Source: Streptomyces natalensis ATCC 27448 | GTDB taxonomy: Bacteria > Actinomycetota > Actinomycetes > Streptomycetales > Streptomycetaceae | Assembly: GCF_000935125.1 (NCBI RefSeq) | Contig: NZ_JRKI01000029.1 | Location: forward strand, 124,001 to 188,000 | Reading direction: 5' to 3' | Length of the DNA: 64,000 nucleotides | Shown here: piece after piece, positions 1 to 8,502 of the stretch | Position numbering within the stretch: position 1 is the first letter of the stretch | How the letters are laid out: every line of letters begins with the position of its first letter | The notes under the pieces: generated by a model | What the model was told of the DNA's origin: nothing | Seen by the model: the letters and a program-made list of their open reading frames with translations, nothing else | Databases searched by the model: none | Translations under genes and position numbers: made by a program

Positions 1-2216
1 GTCAGCCGGTCCACCGACCAGGAGGGGGCCGTCAGCAGGTCGGCGTCGTTTTCGAAACGCTCCGGGGCGGGATCCTCCCGCGCAGCCACGCCCGCGCAGA
101 ACACCGGCCGGGTTCCAGCTGTCGTGAATCGGGGCCTGCCACCGGCGACCAGAGCTTGGGGGTGTGGCACCCGGACAACGGCGTGGGCGGCGGCGAGCGG
201 TCGGCCGTCCGGCATCGGGACAGCATGCAGTGGGATTCTCCGCATCGGCCCTTCCCCGGCGACGAGCAGGAGTTCCCGGTCGCGCACGTACGGCAGGAAG
301 GCCGCGATCAGGGGCGTGAGCGAGTCAAGGAATGGGGTAGGTCGACGCCATGGCCGGCGCGGATGCAGTGGTGGCAGCGGCGGGAAGGTGTGCGGGTCGC
401 CGTCGAAGGCGCGGTGCAGATCGGTGACCGCGTCAGTGAGCTGCTTGCGTCCGATGGGCACCCGGTTCACGCGGAGCGCCTCGGTGGCCGGGACGTACGT
501 GAAGACCGTGGTCTGGTCCTCTCCGGGGAAGAACGCCAAAAACGCGCAGTGCTCGGCCGAATGCTCACTCCGCAGACGCTCGCGAACGGACGCGAACCCG
601 GTGCGGCGTCCGGGCTGCGCGACCTCCTCGTGGATGTCGAAGGCCAGTTCTTCCGGGGACAGGGCGCTGGGCACGTGCAGCTCCCGCCCATGGTCGAGCA
701 GCAGGTCTGCGAGGAGGTGGTGGAGGGCCCGGTGCTGCCGGACGGCCGCCCGCATGCTCTGCGGGTCCGCGACGCCGGTGTCCGCGTCCGCCTCTGCGGC
801 GAGGCGGCGCAGGAGTGCTGTACGCGACTGCCACAGCAGATCGACGGCGAGTTGGCGGTCTGCGTGCGAACCGGCTGCAAGCGTCTCGGCCAGGTCGGCC
901 GTCACTGCGTGGTACTGAAACTGCTCCGGATCCTCCTGCGTCTGCTGGCGAAGACGGCTGAGCAGTGTTGCTGCTTCCTGACGTCGCCCCTGTCGACGGT
1001 GCTGGAGGGCCAGGGCGCGATCAAAGAGCAGCGAGACGCGCCGGTACCCGGGAGAGGAAGGTGCTTTCGGGCCGGCGAAGCCGTCGAGAAAGATCTCAAC
1101 GAGCGAGATCAGCAGGTCTGTCTCCGGGACGTCTTGGGTCAGCCGAGAGGCGAGCCGACTCAGGCCAGTGCCGAGCGACTGCAGATCGGGGGTGAGCGTA
1201 ACGATGAAGCCCTGGAAGAGGTTCTCCACCATCTCCTCCCCGCTGCCGGACTCCAGGGCCGCGTCGCTCAGCCCGAACCGGGCCGCCGACTCGACGAGAG
1301 CCCAGCCGTCTTGGCCACCCACCAGCTCCAGCGCGCGCTGGTGGCAGGAGCGGGCCCCCGCTGCGTCGCCGGCCATGCGCAGAGCCTCACCGAGGTGGTT
1401 CAGCGCGTGGGCCAGCGCCACGTCCTCATCGGGACGCCGGGTCTGGATGAGGTCGATGACCCGGCGGTGTTCGCGCACTGCGTCGCGGTGCCTGCCCACT
1501 GCGGAGAAGGCATCGGCCAGCCCCGTCCGAGCGAGTGCCTCCACCAGATCGTCGCCGATCGGCTCGGCCAGTTGGCAGGCACTCGCGAAGGCGTGCCGCG
1601 CGCGGCCGTGCAGCCCGAGGCTCTGGTACAACGATCCGCGCTTGAGGTGGAGATGACCCGCGGCAAGGTAGGCCGAGCCGCCGTGCGGCAGCAGGTCCGG
1701 GCCCTCCGGGTCGGCGTCGACGGACTCCAAGATATCCAGCGCCTCGCGGTTGCGGTGCACACGTTGCAGCGCATAGGCGAGATGCACCCGCACCTCAGCG
1801 ATGCGGGCCTGCTCGTCCCGGTCCGTGCAGGGCAGGGCATCTGTTTTCCGGGCACTGGCGAGCGCGGCCTCAAGGTCACCGCGGTCGAGGTGTTCCAGCA
1901 CTATCTGTTCCAGGACCATGCGCGGTTTCGTGGGCGCGGCCGGGAAGACCTCGTCGATCCGGGAGCGCTGCCTGCGCCGGTGCGCGAGGAGTTCCCAGCT
2001 GCCCCGGCTCTCCTCCACCAGTCGCACTACCTGGAGTGCGGCCTGCTCGGCGGCCGGGCGCCCGGTCGCACGGAGCCGGTCCCTGCGGAGCAGGAGCGCC
2101 CCCCAGAGTTTGTCCCACGCGCACGCGCCGGCGTTGTTGAAGAGCAGGGACTCCGCCTGGAGGAGCGACGAGGCGGCGAGGAGTTCGTCGACCAGGCGCT
2201 CGGCGGGGTCTTTCAT
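1..2216 (-). CDS. TPR-rich protein with C-terminal CHAT-like domain (partial, 3' end outside window)
   Basis: Reading from the ATG at 2216, the frame stays open for at least 738 codons and leaves the window. Residues ~1-480 are helical repeats typical of tetratricopeptide (TPR) arrays. From ~residue 540 the pattern becomes CHAT-like (caspase HetF associated with TPRs), with 'LLVAGEGPMRRIPLHAVP' near residue 650 matching the strand before the family's catalytic His; the His/Cys residues themselves cannot be confirmed because the end is missing. Its ATG overlaps the TGA of the upstream helical gene (ATGA), so the two are probably translationally coupled. CHAT proteins in actinomycetes are predicted proteases, some in defence or signalling modules. 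The TPR-CHAT call is fairly safe; the role is unknown. Confidence 0.75.
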   Translation of the reverse strand, partial: MKDPAERLVDELLAASSLLQAESLLFNNAGACAWDKLWGALLLRRDRLRATGRPAAEQAALQVVRLVEESRGSWELLAHRRRQRSRIDEVFPAAPTKPRMVLEQIVLEHLDRGDLEAALASARKTDALPCTDRDEQARIAEVRVHLAYALQRVHRNREALDILESVDADPEGPDLLPHGGSAYLAAGHLHLKRGSLYQSLGLHGRARHAFASACQLAEPIGDDLVEALARTGLADAFSAVGRHRDAVREHRRVIDLIQTRRPDEDVALAHALNHLGEALRMAGDAAGARSCHQRALELVGGQDGWALVESAARFGLSDAALESGSGEEMVENLFQGFIVTLTPDLQSLGTGLSRLASRLTQDVPETDLLISLVEIFLDGFAGPKAPSSPGYRRVSLLFDRALALQHRRQGRRQEAATLLSRLRQQTQEDPEQFQYHAVTADLAETLAAGSHADRQLAVDLLWQSRTALLRRLAAEADADTGVADPQSMRAAVRQHRALHHLLADLLLDHGRELHVPSALSPEELAFDIHEEVAQPGRRTGFASVRERLRSEHSAEHCAFLAFFPGEDQTTVFTYVPATEALRVNRVPIGRKQLTDAVTDLHRAFDGDPHTFPPLPPLHPRRPWRRPTPFLDSLTPLIAAFLPYVRDRELLLVAGEGPMRRIPLHAVPMPDGRPLAAAHAVVRVPHPQALVAGGRPRFTTAGTRPVFCAGVAAREDPAPERFENDADLLTAPSWSVDRL

Positions 2217-2644
2217 GCACCGCGCTCCCCGCGCCGCGGGCGATTCTCTTCCAGCAGTGACTGCAGATCGCTCCGTGCCCGGCGGACCAGGTCCAGAACG
2301 GGTGCTTCTGGCGCCCGCGCCTCCAACTCTCGTGTAGCTGCGTCCAATTCAGCGTCCCACCGGGAGTCCCCGGCCCCCACTCGTGCCACACAGAGCGCCC
2401 CGACCAGGACCTCCAGCGGCTTCGGATCGCTGGGGTCGGCGGCGTGCGCCCAGCGCACGGTCTCGAGCAACTCCTCGTCGGTGACCGGGCTCAGCACCAT
2501 TGACTTGAGCTCGTACATGGCCGTCGCCAGGCGGCCCGCATCGCCAGGCTTCGCCCGGCCCTGCTCGATCGCCTCACGCAGCGCCTCGATCCTGCGCTCG
2601 ACGAACCTGCGCTCCTGAGCCAACCGCATCTCGATATCGGACAC
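2213..2644 (-). CDS. Small helical protein coupled to the TPR-CHAT gene
   Basis: A 143-residue, charged, almost entirely alpha-helical protein rich in Glu, Arg and Ala, with no signal peptide or membrane segment. I do not recognise a family. Its stop overlaps the start of the TPR-CHAT gene by ATGA, which makes it the upstream member of a two-gene unit. Possible roles are partner, adaptor or regulator of the CHAT protein, inferred only from coupling. Codon use is normal for the window, so it is likely a real gene. Confidence 0.65.
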   Translation of the reverse strand: MSDIEMRLAQERRFVERRIEALREAIEQGRAKPGDAGRLATAMYELKSMVLSPVTDEELLETVRWAHAADPSDPKPLEVLVGALCVARVGAGDSRWDAELDAATRELEARAPEAPVLDLVRRARSDLQSLLEENRPRRGERGA

Positions 2645-2679
2645 TGCTCCCCCATCTCAGATCACCCAGCGGCCAATCG

Positions 2680-2889
2680 GGTCTGCTGACTCGGACGCCT
2701 CCAGGAAGCAAAGGGTTGCAGGAGGGCGCGAAGGAGGCAGTGGAGGCTGCCCGAACCCAGCAACTTGGCCAGCCGCTGCGGGAGTTCCACGTCATCGACG
2801 ATGACCTCCGTGCCGCACACCGGGCCGAGGCCGGGGAGGCTCTCCCTGCGCAGACCATGACGATCAAGCCCTGGTGGAGACTCCGGTAA
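2680..2889 (+). pseudogene. Unrecognised ORF fragment
   Basis: An open stretch ending in a stop at ~2887-2889 reads '...REFHVIDDDLRAAHRAEAG...TIKPWWRLR'. It has protein-like composition but no convincing start codon or ribosome binding site, and it directly abuts a transposase relic. It is probably the 3' part of a gene lost to an insertion or deletion. No function can be given. Confidence 0.2.
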
Positions 2890-2893
2890 GAGC

Positions 2894-3061
2894 ACATGCC
2901 ACGGACTACTCGTGACCGCACTCACCGACGATCGTGGCCGGCTGCTCTGGGTCTCCGCGGCCCGGCCCGGACGCACCTCGGAGATCACCGCCTGCCGGCA
3001 CGACCACCTCACCGCCCATCTGCGCGCGACCGGCCTCGGCGCCATCGCCGACCTGGGCTAA
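2894..3061 (+). pseudogene. IS5-like (DDE_Tnp_4) transposase relic
   Basis: The frame reads 'CHGLLVTALTDDRGRLLWVS' and continues with an 'AARPGRTSEITACRHDHL' block, the central part of an actinobacterial IS5-type DDE transposase ('GLLVTALTD.RGRL.W.S.A.PG..H/SE.TA'). Only ~55 codons remain and a stop follows immediately, so both the N-terminus and the catalytic C-terminal part are gone. It marks an old insertion between the CHAT module and the LD-carboxypeptidase gene. Confidence 0.6.
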
Positions 3062-3128
3062 GACAGTCACCCGCTTGGTCACCGAGGCCGACGGCACCTG
3101 GAGCCGATACGCCCCCGGCGACCACACA

Positions 3129-3156
3129 CGGTGATTGACTGGCCGATCAATCACCG
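3129..3156. terminator. Perfect 10-bp inverted repeat, probable terminator
   Basis: CGGTGATTGA and TCAATCACCG form a perfect 10-bp stem around an 8-nt loop. It lies 38 bp beyond the stop codon of the LD-carboxypeptidase gene on the minus strand, the expected place for its terminator. There is no T-run, which is common for Streptomyces hairpin terminators. A protein-binding palindrome is the alternative. Confidence 0.5.
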
Positions 3157-3194
3157 CTGCGTGGGCCTTGCACGCTGGGTAAGACGGTCGACGG

Positions 3195-4169
3195 TCAGGC
3201 GACGGCCGGCTGAACCGTCAAGGTTCCTTCGGCGGTGTCGATCGTGGCCTGAGTGCCAAGTGGGATGGTCGGAGGGTGCGGGCCGTGTCCGGCAGGGAGT
3301 CCGCCGAGAACAGGAACACCCAGGCGCGTCAGCCGGTCGCGTAGGACGTCGGCGATGCCCCATCCACCCAGGGTTGGATCACCGGCATCCTGGTCGAAGC
3401 CGAGGAACTGGCCAAGTGCGACACCGCACAGCCCCTCCAGGACCCCAGTACGGGTCAGCTGGGTCAGTGCGCGGTCGACCTCTCCCAGCCCTGTGCCTCT
3501 TTGGTGTTCGAGAAAGAGGATCGCCCCCTCAAGGCTCGGCAGACCGGCTCCGGCCTCGGTGCGGATCGCATCAAGGTTGCCGCCGACCAAGACACCGGTC
3601 GCGGTTCCCTCGACGGTGACCGCCGCGCCGGCTTGGCCGGTGTCCCGGTGGATGATGACAGGGTCGGTGGTCATCAGCGCGCGGCGAAGCGCTTCGGCCG
3701 ACGCCGGCCCGGACCATTCGTCGCTCCAGTTGGCGAACGGGCCATGCAGCGAGGCCAGACCGCATCGCGCCCACAGGGCGAGGTGGAGGTGGGTGATGTC
3801 GCTGAAGCCGACCAAGGGTTTTGGGTCGCGCCGCAAGGCATCGATGTCCAGATCGTCGACGATGCGGTAGGCGCCTTTGCCGCCCCGGGTGGCAATCACC
3901 GCGCGGACTCCCGCGTCACCGAACGCGGAGTTCAGGTCGAGAACGCGATCCTCATCTCGGCCAGCCATATACCCCCATTGGTCGAAGACGTGCTCGCCCA
4001 ACTCGACCCGAAGCCCCCATGACGTCAGTAGCTCGACGCCACGGGCGACTCCCTCGCGGCTGGGAGGACTGGCTGGAGAGACGATCCGCACCCGATCCCC
4101 GGGCCGTAACCGCGGCGATTGCACGGTCTGATGACTGTCGCAGTTGTTCATGCCGGGGCCTTCCTCCAA
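3195..4169 (-). CDS. LD-carboxypeptidase (peptidase family S66, LdcA/MccF-like)
   Basis: A 324-residue protein of the usual S66 length. This family cleaves the L,D-bond of tetrapeptide stems during murein recycling (LdcA) or C-terminal amide bonds of microcin C-type toxins (MccF). The triad is visible: Ser123 in 'GFSDITHLHL', Glu221 in 'ILFLEHQRG' and His295 in 'GLPAGHGPHPP'. No signal peptide is seen, so it is cytoplasmic. A second Met six residues in (MNNC) is an alternative start. It is monocistronic and flanked by an IS relic and decayed genes, so context does not separate murein recycling from self-immunity. Confidence 0.88.
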   Translation of the reverse strand: MEEGPGMNNCDSHQTVQSPRLRPGDRVRIVSPASPPSREGVARGVELLTSWGLRVELGEHVFDQWGYMAGRDEDRVLDLNSAFGDAGVRAVIATRGGKGAYRIVDDLDIDALRRDPKPLVGFSDITHLHLALWARCGLASLHGPFANWSDEWSGPASAEALRRALMTTDPVIIHRDTGQAGAAVTVEGTATGVLVGGNLDAIRTEAGAGLPSLEGAILFLEHQRGTGLGEVDRALTQLTRTGVLEGLCGVALGQFLGFDQDAGDPTLGGWGIADVLRDRLTRLGVPVLGGLPAGHGPHPPTIPLGTQATIDTAEGTLTVQPAVA

Positions 4170-4220
4170 CCCGCCGAGCCGAAGGTGTGCCGTCTACATC
4201 AATCACTCACCGTCAACGCA

Positions 4221-4253
4221 GCCAGCCAGCCAGCCGTCAGCCGTCAGCCGTCA
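4221..4253. repeat. Short tandem repeats (GCCA)3 (GCCGTCA)3
   Basis: Three GCCA units are followed by three 7-bp GCCGTCA units, about 50 bp upstream of the LD-carboxypeptidase start. This may be slippage-prone DNA in its leader; nothing suggests a specific function. Confidence 0.6.
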
Positions 4254-4636
4254 GCGAATACGCGACACCTGAACATGCGAGCTCACCAGTCTCGCCACCC
4301 AATAGGGTGCGCACATCGTTGTTTGACGGACCGCCAGGCCCCGGGGCCTGGCGCACCCCCTCGGCACCCGGCCGAGAGCACTGTAGTCCTCCCCCGGTAT
4401 CGGCTGCACCACGGATACGGCACGCAGATCGTGATCATGCGGGAGGTGAGAGCCGGCCCCTGGCGACGGCCATCGACCCGGTCGGGAAGCTCGATCTGGA
4501 GGTCGTACCACCACGTGCCGGAGCGGTCCCGGCGCCGGCGGGTCACCGGCGCTGTAAGGCGCTGGCCGTCAGGGAGGGTGACCTCCGCCCGCGGGGCCGA
4601 GGCGCCTGGTGGGCCCTCGCATTCGCCGTCCATCAC
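4251..4636 (-). pseudogene. Frameshifted hypothetical protein gene (first of a decayed pair)
   Basis: The first frame from 4636 gives a good protein start ('AEVTLPDGQRLTAPVTRRRR', then 'GTWWYDLQIELPDRV') and degenerates after 'CVPYP'. The sensible continuation 'VVQPIPGEDYSALGRVP' is in another frame that closes at 4251, so a one-base indel lies near 4430. The family is unknown. Its GTG/ATG start overlaps the end of the next decayed gene, so the two were once a coupled operon. Sequencing error is a possible alternative for one shift, less so for two neighbours. Confidence 0.5.
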
Positions 4637-5005
4637 GGGGCCGAGGCTGTATCCACTGCCTCATCGTGGCCGACGCGCTTGAGCCCCGAGCGTGCGGTGA
4701 CCGGGTCGCCGCACGTAGCCCAGAAGGGGTGGGGAAAGATGTGGTCGACGAGCTCCATCTCACGGGCTCGTAGCGCAGCCACCTGCGCTTTCTGTTCCTC
4801 CGTCCATCCCGGGGAGTCGGGCCGCGAGGACTCGCAGGAACGACCGCCCTCCTTGGTGTGCGTCAAGCCGGGTTAGGGACTCCACCGACCATGGCAGCCG
4901 CTTGTAGAGGGCGGACAGCTCTGGCCGGACCTTGCGCAGCTCCCTCCGCGCGTCCAGCAGATCGCGCGGGAAATCGAAAGCATTGGGTGTCTTGGCCACA
5001 CCCAA
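4633..5005 (-). pseudogene. Frameshifted hypothetical protein gene (second of a decayed pair)
   Basis: The frame from 5005 reads 'FDFPRDLLDARRELRKVRPE...YKRLPWSVE' and ends in nonsense. The expected rest, 'THTKEGG...GWTEEQKAQVAALRAREMEL', lies in a different frame from ~4866 to 4633. An indel near 4875 therefore breaks a ~120-residue helical protein. An in-frame stop just before the second part rules out a simple alternative start. No function is recognised; it lies upstream of and coupled to the preceding decayed gene. Confidence 0.5.
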
Positions 5006-5026
5006 GGAATACGCTCACACATTCGA

Positions 5027-5389
5027 TTGCCTGGTCGTGGTGCTACCCGCGTCTGCTTGATTCCCGCGTGCCCTGTGTCATCGAACTTTGAGCGCGCGCC
5101 ATCGGAGCTTGATCAATTCGCCGCCCGCCTGCTTACCCACCAGATCGCCGACTCCGGCTGGCACGAGCGCTGGAACTGCCTGCCGTTCCCGAACAGCATC
5201 CAGGTCAGCGACCGGGACGACTCCCCGAGCGTGTCGATGACCTTTCGAACTGCCGAGCCGTACCTCAACAGCACACCCCTCTGGTACTCCATGTCCGTGT
5301 CCGCTCACGAGCCCGTCGAGGACCAGGTCCGACAGTTCATCGAACAGATCACGACCACCGACCCCCGCGAGGCCGCACAACGCCACTGA
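5027..5389 (+). CDS. Hypothetical protein, start uncertain, possibly 5'-truncated
   Basis: An open frame of up to 120 codons with convincing protein composition in its distal part ('SGWHERWNCLPFPNSIQVSD', 'PVEDQVRQFIEQITTTD'). The only in-frame start near the beginning is a TTG without a clear ribosome binding site, and the first ~25 residues look unlike coding sequence, so the 5' end may have been replaced. No known family. It sits next to the decayed pair and may itself be a remnant. Confidence 0.35.
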   Translation: MPGRGATRVCLIPACPVSSNFERAPSELDQFAARLLTHQIADSGWHERWNCLPFPNSIQVSDRDDSPSVSMTFRTAEPYLNSTPLWYSMSVSAHEPVEDQVRQFIEQITTTDPREAAQRH

Positions 5390-5666
5390 CGGGCCGACGA
5401 TGACCCCTGACCGGGCCAGGTTCAGCCGCCCCTCCGAGATTCTGCAGAAGCCACCTCTATTGAGAACGCGGCCCAGCGGGATTTCCAACCGGCCTGACAG
5501 GTAGGCAGCCCACGGTGAGCTCCACGGACAACTTCGATGCGACGGGACAGACGGTATCGCCTGATTGGGGTGAGTTCATCGGGAGCGGCTGATTCCTCAT
5601 GCCTGTCATGAAATATCTCGCTAGTCTGCGGACTCCATAGACGATCACCCGAAGCGGGAGAAGCGC

Positions 5667-6317
5667 GTGTCTAAGATCGCCCTGTTCGGCGCCACGGGAA
5701 CCATCGGATCCCGCATCCTGGACGAGGCGCTCCGTCGCGGCCATCAGGTTACGGCCGCCGTACGTGACCCAGCGAAAGTCACCACGACCAGCCCTGCGCT
5801 GACCGTTATTTACGGTGACGTTCTCGACCCTGAGTCCGTCGCAGAGGTGGCGAAGGGACAGGACGTCGTAGTCAGCGCGGTCGGCGGCGGCGGCGGACCG
5901 GGCCACATCGCCACCATCCAGCCCGCCGCCGAGGCACTGGTCGAGGGCCTGCGCCTGCTGGGCGGGGAGATGCCCCGACTGATTGCGGTCGGCGGCGCCG
6001 GCTCGCTCCGCAAGCCCGACGGCATCCAGATCTGGGACACCGAGGGTCTCCCGATCCCGCTGCTGCAGATCATGCACGCCCACGGCGACGCGCTCGACTA
6101 CTACCGCACCGTCTCCGACATCCGGTGGACCAACATCAGCCCGGCCGCGTCCATCGAGCCCGGCGAGCGCACCGGCACCTACCGCACCGCCCTCGACGAC
6201 CTGATCGTCGCCGAAGACGGCAGCAGCCGGATCTCCACCGAGGACTATGCCGTCGCGCTCCTCGACGAGCTCGAGCAGCCCGCCCACCTCGGCGAGCGCT
6301 TCACCGTCGGCTACTGA
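5667..6317 (+). CDS. NAD(P)-binding oxidoreductase (atypical SDR, NmrA/YwnB-like)
   Basis: A 216-residue single-domain Rossmann protein with the dinucleotide motif 'GATGTIG' at residues 8-14, followed by the beta-alpha pattern of atypical short-chain dehydrogenases. The family includes YwnB/BLVRB-like NAD(P)H-binding reductases that act on quinone-like or tetrapyrrole substrates; the substrate here is unknown. The GTG start at 5667 is chosen because GGGAGAAG lies just upstream. It is cytoplasmic and monocistronic, and no adjacent HxlR or MarR regulator is seen. Confidence 0.85.
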   Translation: MSKIALFGATGTIGSRILDEALRRGHQVTAAVRDPAKVTTTSPALTVIYGDVLDPESVAEVAKGQDVVVSAVGGGGGPGHIATIQPAAEALVEGLRLLGGEMPRLIAVGGAGSLRKPDGIQIWDTEGLPIPLLQIMHAHGDALDYYRTVSDIRWTNISPAASIEPGERTGTYRTALDDLIVAEDGSSRISTEDYAVALLDELEQPAHLGERFTVGY

Positions 6318-6939
6318 CCGCGGATCCGGCGTTGGTGCTCAAACATCGGTGACACGCGCTCAAAGTTCCCTACGTTCTTCTCCGGGACCGGGCGGCTGCG
6401 TGGTGGTGCCGCCGGGGTAGCCGGGCTCCTTCGTGATGCCGCGGTGGTCAGCGGGCGCTTGAGGCGGCGGGGCCCCGGGCAGCCGGGCCAGTGCACCCAC
6501 CGCAGCGACTCCGCCTCTTCCGGCGGCAGTCGCCGACTTCCTCCGCCTCATCGAGTTGGACGAGCTCGACCAGGGCCAGTTGCACGACCGTCCTCGTTCG
6601 CGGCGGACCCCATCCCTTCGGGCTTGCCGTCCGCCCGCTGTTGTGCGCAGCAGGGGGGAGGGCCCGCCTCCGTGATCAGCGGCGGGAGCGGAGCGCCGCG
6701 AGAACGGCGTAGCTGCTCGCGAGCAGGTCGGTAGCGACCCGCCCGTACCAGGTGTTGGCTGCGGCGGTTCCCGTCGCACTGCATCTGGCAGTTGGTGGCC
6801 CGCAGGCCTGTGAGGCTGCCATGCCGAATGAGGACTTCGGCCTTCGTCGTTCTCAAACGACATGGCTTTCGAAGAAGTCGCCGATGGCTGAAAGCGGCGC
6901 CAGGCTCCCATCGGATCCGATCCTGGTGGCCGCGCCGGA
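6318..6939. other. Gap with no supported gene
   Basis: About 620 bp downstream of the oxidoreductase. Several short frames are open, including one of 48 codons on the minus strand (6676-6822, ending 'ATDLLASSYAVLAALRSRR'), but none has family resemblance, a strong start or consistent codon use. It may be decayed DNA. Confidence 0.4.
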
Positions 6940-7674
6940 TCATCCGTCGGCGGCGACCTGGTCGGCCACGGAGAAGTCCGTTCCGCAGTCGGGGCAGGTA
7001 GCGTGGCCGAAGAGGTAGGTCATCGTGGCGGCGACGTCTTGCCGGCCGTCGGCGAGCGCCACGCCGTGGAGGCGTCGGCCGATTCCCTCCAGATCTGCGG
7101 GATGCGCCGGACGCAAGGAGGTCTTTTCGACATCGTCCTCCAAGGCGTAGTCGCCGCTGGTGGAGAAGTGGCCGTACTCGCCGATGGCGATGAACAAGCC
7201 GGTCTCACAGCCGGGGCAGGAGACCCCGTATCCCCCGTTCACAAGCCCCCACGCCAGGACTTCGCTCCATACCGGGATGCCTTCGAGGGCCAGAGCGGCT
7301 TCCAGCAGGTAGATGTACTCATCGCTGTCGGGAAGTGTTCGCAGGTGCTCGTTCGCCATTCGCAGCAGGGCTGCGACCTCGATCGCGTACGTGTTGCGGA
7401 CATCGCCGGCCTCGTGCGGCTGTCCAGCGCCTGCCATGATCGCGCCGGCCAGGACCAGGGCATTCAGCCGCTCCTGCTGGTCGTCCCCCGCAGCGATGAC
7501 CGTCAGCCAGGGCAGCGCTGCGAAGCTGGCCGAGTAGACGCTGCCCTGATGGCACAAGGCTGACCAGAGATCGTTCCAGAGCTCGGAACTCGGTTCCGAT
7601 GCGATCCGATCCAGGAGCGCCGGTATGTCTTCCGCGGAGCCGTAGGCATGGCTGAGTTGCGACCAATCCGTCAT
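6940..7674 (-). CDS. Hypothetical helical-repeat protein with two CxxC pairs
   Basis: 244 residues from the ATG of 'MTDWSQLSHAYGSAEDIPAL'; the frame is open further upstream but that part does not look like protein. The N-terminal ~130 residues are helical (HEAT-like). The C-terminal part carries two zinc-knuckle-like pairs, Cys153/156 in 'SCPGCETGLF' and Cys227/230 in 'TCPDCGTDFS'. No signal or membrane segment. Similar proteins in streptomycetes are uncharacterised; an immunity or adaptor role is possible but not shown by context. Its upstream region holds four copies of TTGGAACC. Confidence 0.7.
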   Translation of the reverse strand: MTDWSQLSHAYGSAEDIPALLDRIASEPSSELWNDLWSALCHQGSVYSASFAALPWLTVIAAGDDQQERLNALVLAGAIMAGAGQPHEAGDVRNTYAIEVAALLRMANEHLRTLPDSDEYIYLLEAALALEGIPVWSEVLAWGLVNGGYGVSCPGCETGLFIAIGEYGHFSTSGDYALEDDVEKTSLRPAHPADLEGIGRRLHGVALADGRQDVAATMTYLFGHATCPDCGTDFSVADQVAADG

Positions 7675-7822
7675 ACGAAGATCCAAGCAGGTCGCCGGAA
7701 CAGCCGACCAAGCCCCTCGAAGTACGACCCGATCCAGTGAGAATCTTCCAGCGCGGATGAGATCGAGTGAGAATCCGCCACCTCGACAAGCGCTCCTGGG
7801 CGCCTGAGCCGTGACACGGTAG

Positions 7823-7937
7823 TTGGAACCGACAGACGTGGTGACCTGACCGTTATCGGCCTGCATGACACGCTTGTTGGAACCGTTTCGCCAAGTTTCT
7901 TGGAACCACGCGGTCAATTGTCATCCTTATTGGAACC
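7823..7937. repeat. Four direct copies of TTGGAACC
   Basis: TTGGAACC occurs on the plus strand at 7823, 7877, 7900 and 7930, spaced 54, 23 and 30 bp. The cluster lies 150-260 bp upstream of the two-CxxC protein and before an IS630 relic. It could be a set of regulator sites or part of a degraded element end. The rest of the 7675-8180 gap shows no gene. Confidence 0.55.
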
Positions 7938-8179
7938 GCTTTCGAAGCTCCCTCCCCGGCAGCGGAGACGGCCGCTCTCCTGGATGGCTGGTAAGAGCGA
8001 GGTTTGACCATGCGGCGTCTGACCTGCGCGTTCCCGTGTTTATCTCCTTGGCGCTGCCGTGCTGATCCTCGGTGTTCCCCGTGGTTCCCGCTCGGTCCGG
8101 CACCGCTGTGGCACGGTCTGGACGTGTCATCGGCCCGCGCCTGTCCCGGGCCCTCGTTCCGACTCGGCCTCTTCCGGCG

Positions 8180-8500
8180 GCAGATCAGCTTCCGGTTGCC
8201 CAGCGGCTTCTTGCGGCTGGGGCGAAGAAGAACAGCATCGAGTTGTGCTTCACCCCGACCTACGCCTGGTGGGCGAACCCGATCGAGGCCCACTTCGGAC
8301 CGCTGAGGCAGTTCACCATCGCCAACTCCAACCACCCCAACCACACCGTGCAGACCAGGGCCCTGCACGCCTACCTGCATTGGCGCAACGCCGGCGCCCG
8401 TCACCGCGACGTCCTGGCTGCCGAACGCAAGGAACGCGCCCGCATCCGCAGTGAGAAAGACATCCGCTGGGGGGCGGACGCCCTCTCAAAGCCGTCGCCT
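8180..8500 (+). pseudogene. IS630-family transposase, 3' fragment
   Basis: The frame contains 'IELCFTPTYAWWANPIEAHF', then a 'GPLRQFTIANSNHPN' block and 'ALHAYLHWRNA', the C-terminal DDE region of Streptomyces IS630 transposases, including the terminal catalytic Glu in 'NPIEAHFGPLR'. The N-terminal two thirds are missing and the reading upstream of ~8190 is not homologous. It ends near a 16-bp sequence repeated at 9234. An inactive remnant. Confidence 0.7.
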
Positions 8501-8502
8501 GA

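Noticed and set aside
156..2618. 820-codon open frame on the plus strand
   Set aside because: It is antisense to the TPR-CHAT gene and its coupled partner; the minus frames give coherent repeats and a CHAT-like segment, while this one has no family pattern.
6676..6822. 48-codon minus-strand ORF ending 'ATDLLASSYAVLAALRSRR'
   Set aside because: Plausible composition but no ribosome binding site, no family and poor N-terminal half.
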